Shown here in pieces: positions 9,383-21,292 of a stretch of 64,000 nt of DNA. The translations under genes were made by a program, and so were the position numbers. This DNA is from Gymnopus androsaceus JB14 (lineage: Eukaryota; Basidiomycota; Agaricomycetes; Agaricales; Omphalotaceae). The stretch is from NCBI GenBank assembly GCA_009733575.1, contig ML769396.1:62001-126000 (forward strand). The letters run 5' to 3'. The notes beneath the pieces were generated by a model. The model was not told the DNA's origin. It searched no databases and was given only the letters and a program-made list of their open reading frames with translations. Positions within the stretch are counted from its first letter, which is position 1. Every line of letters begins with the position of its first letter.

Positions 9383-11122
9383 TCAGAATTTCCCGTCATC
9401 CAATGCATGCAGCAACACATCACTTTCGTCCCAAGGTCCTCCAGGATGGCCCACCGCTGGTGGAGAGTCGAGTTGCATCATGAGCAGAAAATCAAACACG
9501 ATATCAGCTGCAGCAATGCTCGTTATATCCGCTGGAAAAATAGCAGATTTAGTCTAACTTGGTCCGTTCGATATGAATAAATAAATGTTTGAGAATGCAC
9601 CATGATCGTACGCCGGTGCTACCTCGACGATATCTGCACCGCTGGAGAGTGTTGAAAGATAGAAAGGTTCAACGTCAGCCAATGCACCTTCAAGTATAAG
9701 ATAATAGGACGTACACAAAGTTCAAACCCGCCAAACCTCTCAAGATTCTCTTCATTTCTCGGGTCGTCCAGCCTCCAATTTCTGGGGTGCCGGCTGGTGC
9801 AAAGGATTTAGTTTAGTACGATAATGATCATTCTCCAAGTACTGCGATGGACTTAGTTGCGGGAGCCAGACTTGGGTCTGCGGAAGCCGGGCGCGGATTC
9901 AGTGTGAGAGGGGTATATTAACAACCTTACGGAGATTTCTCACCGACTGTATCAATGTCAAGACTGGTAAATAAAAAAGTTAGTAGCGCGTCTCGGGCGA
10001 TGGACATAGACTCACCTCAAATATACGGGGGTATCACCAACCCTCTCCCTAATCTTCTTGATCACGTTGTGTATCCCATAGTCATCGATATCTTCCGAAC
10101 TTATTGTGATGAAACCAACGGCTTCGTCGTGTATGACTTGGGAGATACCCTATACCATCAAGAGAGACATGAATTAACACATGGTATAAGACGCGAAAAC
10201 AGACTAAAACATACACCCATCTTCTGTCGTATCCCTCCATGAACACTCGTATTTGTCATGAGCTTCTCTTCAGCTGCAATGGAGAAGTAGGATCCATGGG
10301 TGATACGTTCCTGATCTTTACGACCTTCCACGGCACCGGTATCCTGGTGGGCGTCGAAATGGATCACAGAGACGGGACCGTAGACCTTGTATAACGAGCG
10401 TAGGATCGGAAGAACCTAGATAATAGGGAATGGATAAAACGAGGACCTGGAGAAAAAACTACAAACTATGGTATGATCTCCACCGAGAGTGACAATCCTT
10501 GGATGCTCGATTCCGTCTTTAGCGAATGCAGAAGTTGTGTTTGTGTATGCTGAACTGACACCACCTAGAACAGGACGAGAGATCAGGGTATCATACGCTG
10601 CCTCCATCTGATCAATGGCCACTGAATTGTCGTACGCCGATATGGGAGCCTGAAATGAAGAAAAACAAAGATGATTCAGCCTGCTTCGTCAGGCTGGTTA
10701 TACTAAATACTCACATCACCGCAGTCAACCATCCCGGCTCCCCAATTTGACGGACTTTTTCCCCAAGTCAGATCCCAGAAGTTGGTTCGTTGTCTTCGAC
10801 TCCCACTACGTATGGAGAATGGGCCAAAACGCGCACCGGGACGATATGATACAGTTTCGTCGAAGGGGAAACCTAGGACAGCAATATCGAACAAGGTTGA
10901 ATTGTCTTCGAGGCATTTGGAGGCAGGTAAATGGGAGAAGCTGAGGTGACCTGAGAAGTCTAGGTCTTCTTGAGAGCCGTATTTAGAAAACCAGGGCTCT
11001 TTGGATAAATCGATGGATACATCGATGGGCTGTTGATGAGAGTAAGAGTGAAAGGTGTGCCCGGAAACGACAGCTGCAGAAGAGAAGCACAGAAACACGA
11101 CGAGGATGACGAGGCCCATCAC
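9383..11122 (-). CDS. Agmatinase-type ureohydrolase, secreted or vacuolar form; one splice donor lost
   Basis: Arginase/agmatinase superfamily: hydrolyses a guanidino compound (agmatine or similar) to urea plus the amine, using two Mn ions. ATG at 11122 starts a signal peptide (MMGLVILVVFLCFSSAAVVSG). Then come FSHLP, GFPFD..VSYRPGARFGP.GIRSGS-type sequence and the metal motifs: LGGDHT, HFDAHQDT and SLDIDTVDP, which supply all six His/Asp ligands. Further on are GTPEIGGWTTREMK, VAPAYDHADIT and a Gly/Pro tail ending in TGA at 9383-9385; about 400 aa. The introns are good except one: after VDPSLAPA the donor reads CTAAGT instead of GTAAGT (9851-9856). With a G there, the joint would read APATGTPE, as the family requires. 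Read-through meets TGA after 17 codons. The last 70 residues would then be lost, so the gene may be inactive, or the base may be wrong. Confidence 0.85.
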
Positions 11123-12503
11123 AGTGGAAAAGAAAGGATATCGATAACCAACAGCGGTATTATGGAAAGGATTGCGATAAGAGTAAGGATCAGATTCAGA
11201 ACGCCTAGATCAAAACATACGATAGGCAAAGTCGGCAAACTTGTTGTTGAGGGTAGGTTTTATCGCGCCGTTCATTTTGTTACGGGAAGTCGTCCATTGT
11301 TTCCAGGCATTGGAGCATTAGCTACATTTTACACACAGCATTGAACAAAACATTATGGACTGCTGCATTGCTTCAGGTTCGGATTCGATAAAGTCAAGTA
11401 GCGAATCTTCGTATGCCCACGTATGCTATGAGCTGTTCGAAGAAGCCATGTAACGTGAATAGGCGTTAAAAGCTGGTACTTGGTTCAGAGACTCACTCAG
11501 TTGCAGTCCCTGCCTGCTCGCTACTGAAAACTTGTCGACGCATAAAAGAACGTTGAAGCTTTGAAGATGGAGGTTTGAAATTGAACGGCAATTGCGGATT
11601 CGGATCATTGGATTTCGTCGGAGTTTCGGAGCCTCTGAATTGGAGTGTTCTGTTTAATGGTGGGCTAGTATTTCCTGATCCAAAGTGCGCCTCCCCCCAG
11701 GATCTACACATCTGAAGCCCGTTCCAGGACCCGGGAGTCTAGTACACTTCAAGTTCATCAGTAATGCTCTCCTCTCTATGCCACGAGTTATGGAACAGAA
11801 GGTCTTTAAGAAATGGGTGACACCATCTCGACGGGATTCTGATATACTGTAAACCTATCGATTGAACCGATTTTATCCAAGGATTCGGAATCACTGTATT
11901 TGGACGAACTACTAATCGTCACTGTCAATGTTAACTCGTTTGACATTGCCATAACCATGGAGCTGACAGAGAAGCAAGAAACTATATATTCATCTCGTCA
12001 TCTTAATTTTTTTGAGTTATGCATTTATGGATCCTGTCTTCACTCAACCAAGATTACTTATGGCGGAAAAATTGTACGTATCTGCTGATGCCATACCTTG
12101 TACAACGATGGACTGTGCGATGCAAGCAGGTTACACTCAGTCCTCGACTAGTCAAATGAATGCTTCACGTCCCGGAGGAAGAGGTGTCTTCCGATGAACT
12201 TAGACTCGGACAATGCTTTCAGGTTTTGAAGTTGCTCCAGAATCGCATTCATTAGCGCATCAGATAGTGTGTATAAGTAGTTACTAGACCTTTATTTCTT
12301 TCGGCAGCTGATCTACTTTGGAAAGTCGGAAGTCCCTAAGCCTAACAGAGTATATACAGCGAGGGAAGTACAGCGAGGGAAGTACACGCATAAACAATCG
12401 TCCTCCATGTAATTACACTCCTTATTTCCGTTTGTAGGGTGTACGGTATACATTAAAGTAACAAAAGACTGGAATCATATCGTATTTCCTTAGAATGACC
12501 GAT
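11123..12503. other. Intergenic, nothing recognised
   Basis: Short open frames on both strands show no family resemblance. This is the upstream region of the agmatinase and the 3' flank of the MFS carrier. A near-direct repeat AGCGAGGGAAGTACA occurs twice at about 12358-12385. Confidence 0.4.
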
Positions 12504-14719
12504 CTAGAACTTGCCCCACAGCTTCCCTAGAACCAAATGCCTTGTAGCTAACATGAGAATACCCGACAGGATGACCATCGAGCCTGTAATAGTGTTACTC
12601 GGTTGGTTTTAGTGGGGGCGTAAGCAAAGACATACCAGCAAAATACGCGGCCCCTTTGAACCCACCAGTTTCGCTATTGATCAGTGCGCCGCTTATCGGT
12701 GTCCCGAACAATCCTCCTAGTGCACCCATAGTCATGATCATCCCCGTTCTCCGACCAATATCTGACACCTCTCCCAGTAGAAACGCCGGAATAAGGAAAC
12801 CGGAGACAATAGTCCCGGATGCAAAACTGCATGTAGAAAAGGAAAAAGTTTTAGTTAATTAAACAGATAGAAGAGATTGAAAGCGGATAACAGCATGAAG
12901 TGAGCGAAATGGTCGTGGAGACTCCAAACTCACCCATACAGGACGGCAATCGCTGTGAACGAGCTTCCTGACCTGGCAAACGGCCATGCGAAGGTGATGA
13001 TACCCGCGAAGAACGTTGTTGGCGCTATGAAGTTAATCGCACCTATTTCGAACGCAATGAGCATCCGAGATCCCTTGGAGACCCAAAGCCTACCAGTTTT
13101 ATCAACAGCCAAACCTGTCACAAGCCTCCCTACCGCAGAGCTCGCATTTGTGATGGCGACGAGGTAGAAGGAATAGTCCGACGAGACACCATACGTCACA
13201 GCACTAATGTCAATATATGTTAAAACTAGAAGAGAAATAGAAATCGATCAGCATATGATCCATAGTATGGACAGGAGAGACCAGACTGACCGGTAAATAG
13301 CCCCAAAAATAAACATATTGTGGCTCCAACGTACAACGTGAACGGCGGTGAGTCCCTGAACGCTTTAAAGTTGAACAATCCCCCGGAAACTGCTTTGGGC
13401 GGTAGACGTCGGGCGAGAGTAAGGCAAGGGATAGAGAGCGAGAAGAGCAAGATAAAACCAAGGATACGCATTGTCCAAGGGAACCTAAGCCATTGAAGCA
13501 GAATTGATCAGTAAGGTCTCGATAAAATGAAATGATACCCACCCAACAGCAGGAATCAACCTCCTCGCTACAATAGGAAAAAATGTGCCACCAAGTGATG
13601 ACCCAAATGTCGTCAACCCCATCGCAATCCCTCGTTTTTGCTTGAACCAGTGTCCAATGATACTTAAAGAGGGAGCGAATACCATTCCAACGCCAAGCTA
13701 TCAAGAGAGACGGGACATGAGAGATATGCGCAAGAAGAACGGAAGATGGGAAGCGACGCGTAACCGATACTCACTCCTGTAGCCAACCCCTGACATAGCA
13801 CGAACTGCCAATATTGCGTACATTCCGCAACAAGGAACGTTGACGCTACCAGCAAAGCTGATGCTGCAATAAACGGGAGCTTGAATATCCCTAGGTCAAA
13901 AAGGCGTCCACTGAAGAGAGCAGGCAGGAAGACGAGACAGATCTATGGAAGGAAGTCATCGATGAGCAAAAAAAAAAGTGCAGCATAGGAATAAGGTGGA
14001 AGAAGGGCGAGGGCGAGGGTGATATAGGGCAGCGAGCGGGAGCCCGAACATACCTGTAGCGAACCAATCCATGCACTAGTTCCATATCAGTTAGTCAAAT
14101 AACAAGACATTGCAGGGAAAGAACATACATTGAGGAAGGCGAATGATCTTTGAGCAGTGTTTGCTCGTAATAGGATTGGAATACCTACATAAAACTCGTT
14201 AATAAGACCCAAACATCTACAATAACCAATTTACCCCCCAGGTGTTGACGTATCCGAATCTGAGTGAAGCTATGGCGTGAAATCGAGCACGGCGGTGGGA
14301 TGTGAAAATAAAACTTACGAAGCAAGCGCACTAAACGCAGTCTATATTCACCAGTCAAATATTAGCAAGTATCAAGCCGAAGAACTCACTCCAACGACAA
14401 TCAACCACGCTCTCAGTCCTCCATCCGGAAAATCTGGTCCAACTGTTGCCGCCGCCGCTATCGCAGAAGTTGGAGATCGAGATCCTGAGCCAACCTCCGA
14501 ATCACGGTAAGAATCCGCTCGATTTTCATCTCTATCATGAAACCGCACAGGAATCACTGTTTCTTGCACATCATTCTTGTTCGAGTGCTTTGAGCCTCTC
14601 GAGCTAGCGCTGGAGCTGTTGATATCCATAGGTATGTCGTCAAAACTCGAATCACAATCTCGAACGTCTAATCCGGTGCGAGGTGGCGTCAACTCGTAGC
14701 TTTGGGGATTCGGATCCAT
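12504..14719 (-). CDS. MCT-like MFS transporter (monocarboxylate porter family), intact
   Basis: Major facilitator of the fungal monocarboxylate transporter-like group, a plasma-membrane carrier for a small organic acid or similar solute; the substrate cannot be told. Start ATG at 14719 (MDPNPQSYELTPP) is chosen because it opens the disordered tail that precedes the first helix. Landmarks: FPDGGLRAWLIVVG (family N-terminal signature), GYVNTWG, YYEQTLLK, WIGSLQ, FSGRLFDLG, HWFKQKRGIAMG (loop 2-3 type motif), GSSLGGTFFPI, FPWTMRILGF, YLVAITNASSAVGRL, GRRTGMIMTMG, and the end RHLVLGKLWGKF with TAG at 12504-12506. About ten introns were checked; all have GT..AG ends and keep phase. Twelve membrane spans are implied. 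A paralogue with the same intron positions lies 30 kb away (43359-45374) but is damaged. Confidence 0.92.
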
Positions 14720-15278
14720 GGTAGCAGGTATGAAGGTACGCAGGAAACGACCAGGAGAAGAACAGAAGATTTTCTCGACCTCCAATGGCTTTTTAAAGGC
14801 CAGTATACATCACAGTCGCCGCACATAGACGCTCTCCTGTCTAACAAACAATTAATCGGACTAGGCTCGATAACGATATAACCATAGAGTAGGCTACACG
14901 TTCCTACGAGCTAGAATCGTTCGTTGGTCAATGTGGCGGAGAGACAATGAAGTAAACGTTAGGAAGAGGCTTGGAGCAAAGTGGGAGAGGTCGGCTGCCT
15001 CCGAACCGAGCATTCAGTTGATGTTCTGGACCCCTGTCGAATGGAACCGAAAAGACCGGTTCCCAGTTTTTAGGTAGGCGGAAGATGTTCATTTCCTTGT
15101 TGTCGTCGTTTCTTTCCTAGTTGTTCGGCGGATGCTCATATATCGAAGTTTCAATCGACAGCGGCGAGTTGGCAGTTTTGATCTAAAAGCTTGAGTTTTA
15201 TTCAGCAGGTTTGATGCTGCAGACCGTACTAGGACGTTCAATCCGACCAAATGTAATGCAATGCAATCCTAGCTGCTG
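14720..15278. other. Intergenic, nothing recognised
   Basis: This is the upstream region of the MFS carrier and the 3' flank of the METTL16-like pseudogene. I see no gene or repeat here. Confidence 0.4.
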
Positions 15279-16620
15279 CTATATCTCATTCACCATGCAG
15301 ATGACTTTTCCGCCTACATGGGCACAGAAGCTATCCAAAAGTCTCCGCTTGGAGCCCTTTTCCAGGTGAATTCGATGATGATAAACTGCTTCATCATCAC
15401 GACTATCGGCGGACGCTGCTTGCTCGCCGAACTGATGACGATACCTGCTTTTACTACTCTGCCTCCGAGTCCGAATGCTACTCCTAAATCATCATCCTGT
15501 GGCGGAGGAGGCTCTCTGATGTGTCTGGAGCATGTCATGGCCATGGACAGGGATACGACTTGTTCGGAGCGAGCTGTTGTGACAGGTCGAAGGAGGGTCG
15601 AGCTCCGCTATTGACTCTATCGTTCCTGATGTCGACGAGCAATCCGTGGCCGAGTGTCCTGCTGAGCCAATATCAAGAAGTCGGGTCGTGTGTCCATTTC
15701 ACCTCCGCGGGATGGCGTTCAGTAGCGTTCTGACCATGAAGAACACGAAGATGATTGATTGATTGCAGAATGCTCAAGAGAGCTTCGTGGAATGATTCCT
15801 TGACCTTCGAGGTAAAGGAGAGTGGGTGCTGTATCGTGCTGTGGAGTGGCAGGCATTCGAAAGTTTGGACACGGGAGACAGTCTGGTACAAAACTAGTTA
15901 ATTACCGGTTAGAGACCGAAATCAGCTGGAATGACTCACGTCTGATAAGTATATATCGGTAAACGACCAACGTACGGCCCAGCGGCGTATTTGCCCTTGG
16001 ACAACTCGGTGATGATATAGTTGTCGATCTGTAACACCTCAGTAGAATATTAGATAGCGCCCTATCTACCGCGATAGTTGGCCGCAATGCAAAACATACC
16101 CCATGAGATTTCAGAACGTTCACGACTTGAGTGACCGCCGTCGTCAGTTTACCGAGCACGAAGTGGATCATCTGGGAAAAGCATTAATCATTCCGATAAA
16201 TCAGGAGAACGAAGTTGTCAAGGCCCACCTCACCTACATAGTTCCCGCTTTCCTTGATCATCTTGCCAAAAAAGCAGATTTACCGCCAGAGTGAGCATTT
16301 CGACTTTGGCATCAGAGCAAACCTGATTGAATTGCGTCTAATTAGCATTCACTGAATTTAGAGAAAAAATACGCGTTGACATTGTTTGCCTCGGCAACCT
16401 CTTCGATACTACCATAAAATGGTGGGTTGCACATAGTAAAATCGAACCTATGGCAGGATAAGCAAGGGATTGAGAAGGTGAAGGAGACGCACGTTATGTT
16501 CTTATTAGAACAAGGGCAAAAGGATTGGAGAGGTAGTGTCATACTGGATGAGATGGATGCGGTCGCCGAGACTATTGCAAGAGAAATGGGTAAAGAGCTT
16601 GATGCAGAATGAATTGGAAC
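15279..16620 (-). pseudogene. METTL16-like RNA N6-adenosine methyltransferase, decayed and 5'-truncated
   Basis: The METTL16/RlmF family (DUF890) methylates the N6 of adenosine in U6 snRNA and some mRNA hairpins. The pieces appear in the right order: NSLGDRIHLIQYDTTSP then ILLPL, the catalytic FDFTMCNPPFYGS (NPPF motif), CSDAKVEMLT, GGKSAF, KMIKESGNYV, the VVNVLKSHG helix, DNYIITEL, QGQIRRWAVRWSF, and far downstream the C-terminal domain motif GSKRRLLDSFCAHVGGKV, stop at 15279-15281. Adjacent motifs repeatedly lie in different frames: at least five single-base shifts are needed (before FDFTM, before GGKS, within the T-run before GKMIKES, at TEL/QGQ, and before GSKRR). Nothing matching the N-terminal RNA-binding part or the GxGxG-type region is found upstream of about 16620. 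Family assignment is firm; a working gene is not. Confidence 0.8.
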
Positions 16621-18020
16621 AAACGTACGGAGATCACAAACTCCGTGATTGTCGAAAAACGCTCATTACTGATTTTGTTTACATCCAAACAAAATGAACC
16701 ACTTTGGATGAGCCTAGAGCTCCAATGGCCAATGAGAGGCCATCATTGTAATACGTGGAGCGTAGAATCATGAAGAGCGTTTTTTTCAAAGTATGCTACA
16801 AATTCGTGATCAGCTGGAATAAATATCAAGTCCTTAGTCCAACCTTAGTCCGTACAAACTTTGAAGACACAACGTCACGTGGACTCGTAGCTTAGACGCC
16901 CTCTTGATCCATCTTTCTTAAACGCTCACCAACTTCGTTCCTTGCTTTGTTTCGGACTTCAAATTTCATATCAAGAAATGTCAAGCAGTTCTGCTGGGAT
17001 CACTGCACTGGAATCATTCACTTAGCGAAAAAAGGTCCGAACATTCTCATATCAATTCCTAGCCTCAACTCCGCCGCCGTGTTTCTCGTTTCTGACATTT
17101 CCTCAGGCTGGGAGAGTTGAGCGCTGAGCATCGGCTTGAACGTGAATTCACCCCGAGGTAGCTGCATTCCTTACCAATTCCCGAATCGTTTCAATGCCTT
17201 GCCAGCAAATTTCAATGTAACAATTCCCGATTCTTACAACGTGACTCGGAAATCCTTAGCAATCGTGCAGTGCTTTTTTGGTGGCGCTATTATCTTGATT
17301 TCTCTGATCTGCGTTGCACCCTGGAGAAAGTTAGGCCAATTCCTTCGTTGTAGCAACAAGTAACGGCGCCGACAACAATCATTGACTGCTTATGTCCGTG
17401 TACCTCGTCGGTACTCGTCCAGGACGTTGCAAGAGACCTCGATGGAGACCTTGTACTTTTCTCCAACGGAATCACCGGCCTGACCGACTCTGAGATTAGC
17501 GTACCTACAACACATAGCTCAATGATTTTCAGCCACATGTTCCATGATTTTACTTTAGGGTAATGAGCTAAAGTCTCTATAGCTAGAGCCATGTCGGGAT
17601 ATCCTCCCGCAGGGCCTCCGTCGACCGCGGCAGCACTCCTCGCGGATGGGAGGAGGAAATCCATGAATGTATTGACGACATTCTGGGATGTTTTATGCTA
17701 TAGAAAAAGTCCGACCATCTAACGGTTTCTCCCTTTTTAGTCGCGGATATTGGACTAGTGTCGACTCCATATGATGGATTTGCCGCCCGTGGACCCACAG
17801 AGCAAGACAGAAGCTTCACAAAGAAGACAATCGGCCATCTGATTCCTTCAGTTTTATTTGGGTGTTTGATTGGTACTTTTGCTATACTAAGCGATACTAT
17901 CCCTTGCCTTCTTCCCCCACCTTGACACACGTTTCGCGTTGGAGCAATACGCTTACGGTACAAGGATTCTTCTATAAAAGAGCTCTATTCCTGAAGAAAC
18001 GCAAATCAAAAATCTCCAAC
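16621..18020. other. Intergenic, no supported gene
   Basis: The missing 5' end of the METTL16-like gene is not here. A short Pro/Ala-rich frame at about 17591 (MSGYPPAGPPSTAAALL) has no family match. Near 16650 and 16780 the words GAAAAACGCTC and GAGCGTTTTTTTC form a weak inverted pair that might mark a small transposon, but no target duplication is visible. Confidence 0.35.
17973..17979 (+). promoter_or_regulatory. TATA box of the forkhead gene
   Basis: TATAAAA lies 42 bp upstream of the ATG at 18021, implying a very short leader. Confidence 0.5.
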
Positions 18021-19150
18021 ATGCCAGACGACCGAAGTGAGACATCCGCACGCCCTTTGTCCACAATGCTAATATTTTTGTTGACTTAGCACTCCTCCCT
18101 GCAAGTTCATCGGGCGACTCAGATCCTTTCCCCGATGCTGGTCCCCACCTTCGATCTGCTTTTCATATTTCACCTGGAGCTCCGGTTGACTTGAGCGTCA
18201 TACCCGATCCTCCACCTGGAGAACGACCCGCTGCACAGCTAGAGTCGCTAGTGCAACTAGCGATATATGCAAGCCCTCGGGGAAAACTCACTTTACAAGA
18301 GATCTACTCTGCTATTGAAGATAGATTCGAGTATTATAGAACCACCAATGCTAGGTGGAAGGTACGCCATATAACTCGACGCGTTGGTCTTGTGTCTTAC
18401 ACGTCTATATAGGCCTCGATTAGACATATGTTGTCACTGAAATCGATTTTCGTGTCGACGCCACGGCCTCCTTCTGTTCCTGGTCGAGGAAACTACTGGC
18501 AACTCGACCCAGGGGTCACGGCTCGGTACAAGCGTCCTCGGAAACGCAGATCGACTAGCGGTGGAAGATCTGGCAGTAGTCGAAGGGCTCATCCATCTCA
18601 CTCTTTCACGTATGATTCGTCTTCATCAGGCTGGGACGACTCTGACGACAACAAAAGCATTTTCGAGCAAATGTTTCCTTTGCCAAAAACTGAGGCCGAC
18701 GCCACATCGTACGAATTTTGCCAAGAGATGAAGTCTGCGCTTGCGGCTGCGTCTACGCCTACGCCTACCGCCACACCTCCTCCTCTTCGTTTCTCCCCGT
18801 CCCCTCCTCCGTCTATGATGTCGCCTTTCATGCCCCCGGTCGATCTCAATCTCCCCCCACCATCGACATCGTATTTCTCTGACACCTCTCTGTACCCTAA
18901 CGCTGGAGGTGGACTCGGAACCAAATTTTTTCACCAATCCCAATCCCTTGCGCCACCGCTGGTCGATCCTTGCTCCGAAATGTGGTGGGGACGGATGCTG
19001 TTACCGGGCCCTACCCCAAACGGGCCAAATCTGGACCTGAACCAGTCGTATTCGCCACCACTTCCAGATCATTCCCTCGGGCTTCCCAAGGCTTTGCACA
19101 GCCCGAGAACTATCAGGTCCCCGCTTCCCCCGAGCTATTATACACAGTAA
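18021..19150 (+). CDS. Forkhead (winged-helix) transcription factor
   Basis: Three exons (18021-18036, 18090-18361, 18413-19150) make 342 codons including the stop, and the phases agree. Residues of about 60-150 form a forkhead DNA-binding domain: QLESLVQLAIYASPRGKLTL, then QEIYSAIEDRFEYYR, helix 3 as W-K-A-S-I-R-H-M-L-S-L, then FV..PRP..VPGRGNYWQLDP and a basic wing (RPRKRRSTSGGRSGSSRR) that probably serves as nuclear signal. The intron after TTNARWK falls inside the recognition helix. The remainder is disordered and Pro/Ser-rich (PTPTATPPPLRFSPSPPP). In the recognition helix the usual NSIRHNLSL reads ASIRHMLSL, so the base-contacting Asn is replaced while His remains. Specificity may therefore differ from classical forkhead factors. 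It is close neither to a full-length Fkh2 (no FHA domain) nor to any named gene I can assign. Confidence 0.88.
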
Positions 19151-21292
19151 TTGATTTTGATTTGAAAGATTATGCTCAGCGCTGCTACTCTATACCTTTT
19201 TAAATTCGTCATGCGTCTTTTGCGTTCCCCATGAAGCTCATACATGCATCCCTCTTCCTCGGATTCCGTTTCGAGATCGGTTCTCTTCGTCTTCAAGTTC
19301 CAGTCTTATATTGTATTACTAGAACTACATACATATATTGACTCGCTCTCCCTCTGTATCCATAAATTATGATACCCCACTCTCGCTGTACAAATCGGAC
19401 TGTTTCTGTTCACTATATTACTACTTATATCCAGACCCAATACCGCACTCGAATACCGTATAAATTGTATTGCATATCGGACATCCCAACGGACATGCCA
19501 TGCCATCGGACACTTGGATCTCCCGTATTTATATACTTCTACCGCTGATACACTACTGTACTGTAAATTACCTTTTCCCGTATATTTTCTTGCAATTGCT
19601 TAATTGGAAACTATATATCGCCGCAAGTTTGATAATCCTACCGAATGATCATTACTGAATTCCAGTTTCATGGCCCCGGAACAGCAAACTGCGGAGCGTA
19701 GAGTCTTGCATCTAGCGTCTCAATTCGGTATAGAGGAAACACCGCATATTCACTACTACTGTGCTTGGGTATAAATAGCTTGCCAGTCTCTCTCCACAGG
19801 AAGGAGTCGATGACAGTATTGTGATAGCAAACCGAGACGACCGTGAGCGGTGACATCTGAGAAGAGCAGAAGGGAAAGCATGGGAAGGTAAAATTTTCAA
19901 ATAAATATCACAGGAAAGAGTCAGCCTCCAGCCTCGTGAGAGGATGTGAATATGTAAGATCTGAATCATGTAACGGGAGGATGACTTGAGGAAATCTCGA
20001 ACCTGTCGAGCTTCCATCCGACAAATCGTCGCACTGATTTCGTCATACTGATATTGCAATCTTTTCCGCAAAGTGACGCGTTCTAGCGGCCAGCCTTTCC
20101 AAAAATACTAATACTTAGACCCGTGAGGACAGTTCTCCTGCGACCTCTCAATTTCTTCCGCTCATCGCTAAATTTCATAACAGTCTCGTAACTATTTATC
20201 CTCACTCTCTGATTGGTGGTTGGGTGAATCGATGCAGAAGGACGCGCTAAAAAATTAAATGAAGATTCTTTTTTTATCGCATTCAAAGGCATAGCCGGAA
20301 CAGAAGTAGGAGCAGCACTGGCCCCCGTCACGGATTGGCGCCCAGTTTTATCTTGTCCAAAGCCTCCCGTACTTGCTTCACCACGTCCTCATCGCCGGGA
20401 TCCAGGTATACTCATAATTTTATCCGAAATTGCATCCCATTTAGCCCCGAAACAGAGTAGCAAGGCCGCATTTGGTTTGCTTTTCGTTGTCTATCTGAAG
20501 TCCTGGTAGAGAATATATAAACTCATGTTTCATCGAGGTCAAGAATTACTAGGTACAGTATGCGCGCAACCTAAAGCGGCTAAAATTCCTAAGATGATCA
20601 CATGCACGAGCAGATCGTTTCTGATGTTTGCGGTTCCGGGTTCTCTCCTTCTTGGTTACAGCTCCTTTGGCTACTACTTGAGCGTCTTCGTCGACCTAGA
20701 CCTATCTTTTCAAGGGTTTCACCCTCACCCTCGCCTCCACCAATGTCCCTCTTGCTCCTCTCATTCGCTCCGTACGCATACATGCGTCTCGTCGCTCCGC
20801 ATCCAACCCTCGGAGCTAAAGGATCACCTTGTATGGGCACAACTTAAATTTCAGATTGACTTCATACTTTTTTATCGACCTCTTATTAGGTATTTACTTA
20901 AACACCTGTGTGTGTACTTTTGTAGTTAAACCTTGTCGAATCAATTCCATTCTCTTGTCTTAGGAACCCTCTTAGTCCTGGCCCCTTTCCTTTGGTCCTT
21001 GACCCGAAGCATACTTACCAGTCTTATCACCTTGCATATCATCACGAGAATTGATCTTGAAATGTACTTGTTCATTTGGAGGGCTATCCTCGGGGACTCG
21101 CTGACAGTGAAATACTAAATAAGGCAATTGTGGAAAGTCAAAGCGATTTATCGCTGTTGTTATCGGAACGGGTCCCTGCCGGACCGTCTTTCAGATTTCC
21201 GTCGACAAGCCGAGAAGACGAACAATAAAGTCTATAGCAAAAGTTCTGGCATATACATAGCGAATATATCCGAGTCGAATCTCCTCTTGAAA
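19151..21292. other. Long intergenic stretch with doubtful exon remnant
   Basis: I see no gene with family support. On the minus strand around 20345-20405 a short open piece reads DPGDEDVVKQVREALDKI and ends in TGA, which looks like a genuine last exon of something, but no upstream exon was found. A TATA-like GAATATATAAA lies near 20512. Confidence 0.3.

Noticed and set aside
16640..16800. Small transposon with GAAAAACGCTC inverted ends
   Set aside because: Only about 11 bp match and no target-site duplication is seen.
18598..18943. Arg-rich and Gly-rich minus-strand frames over the forkhead gene
   Set aside because: Shadows of the Pro/Ser-rich coding strand of exon 3.
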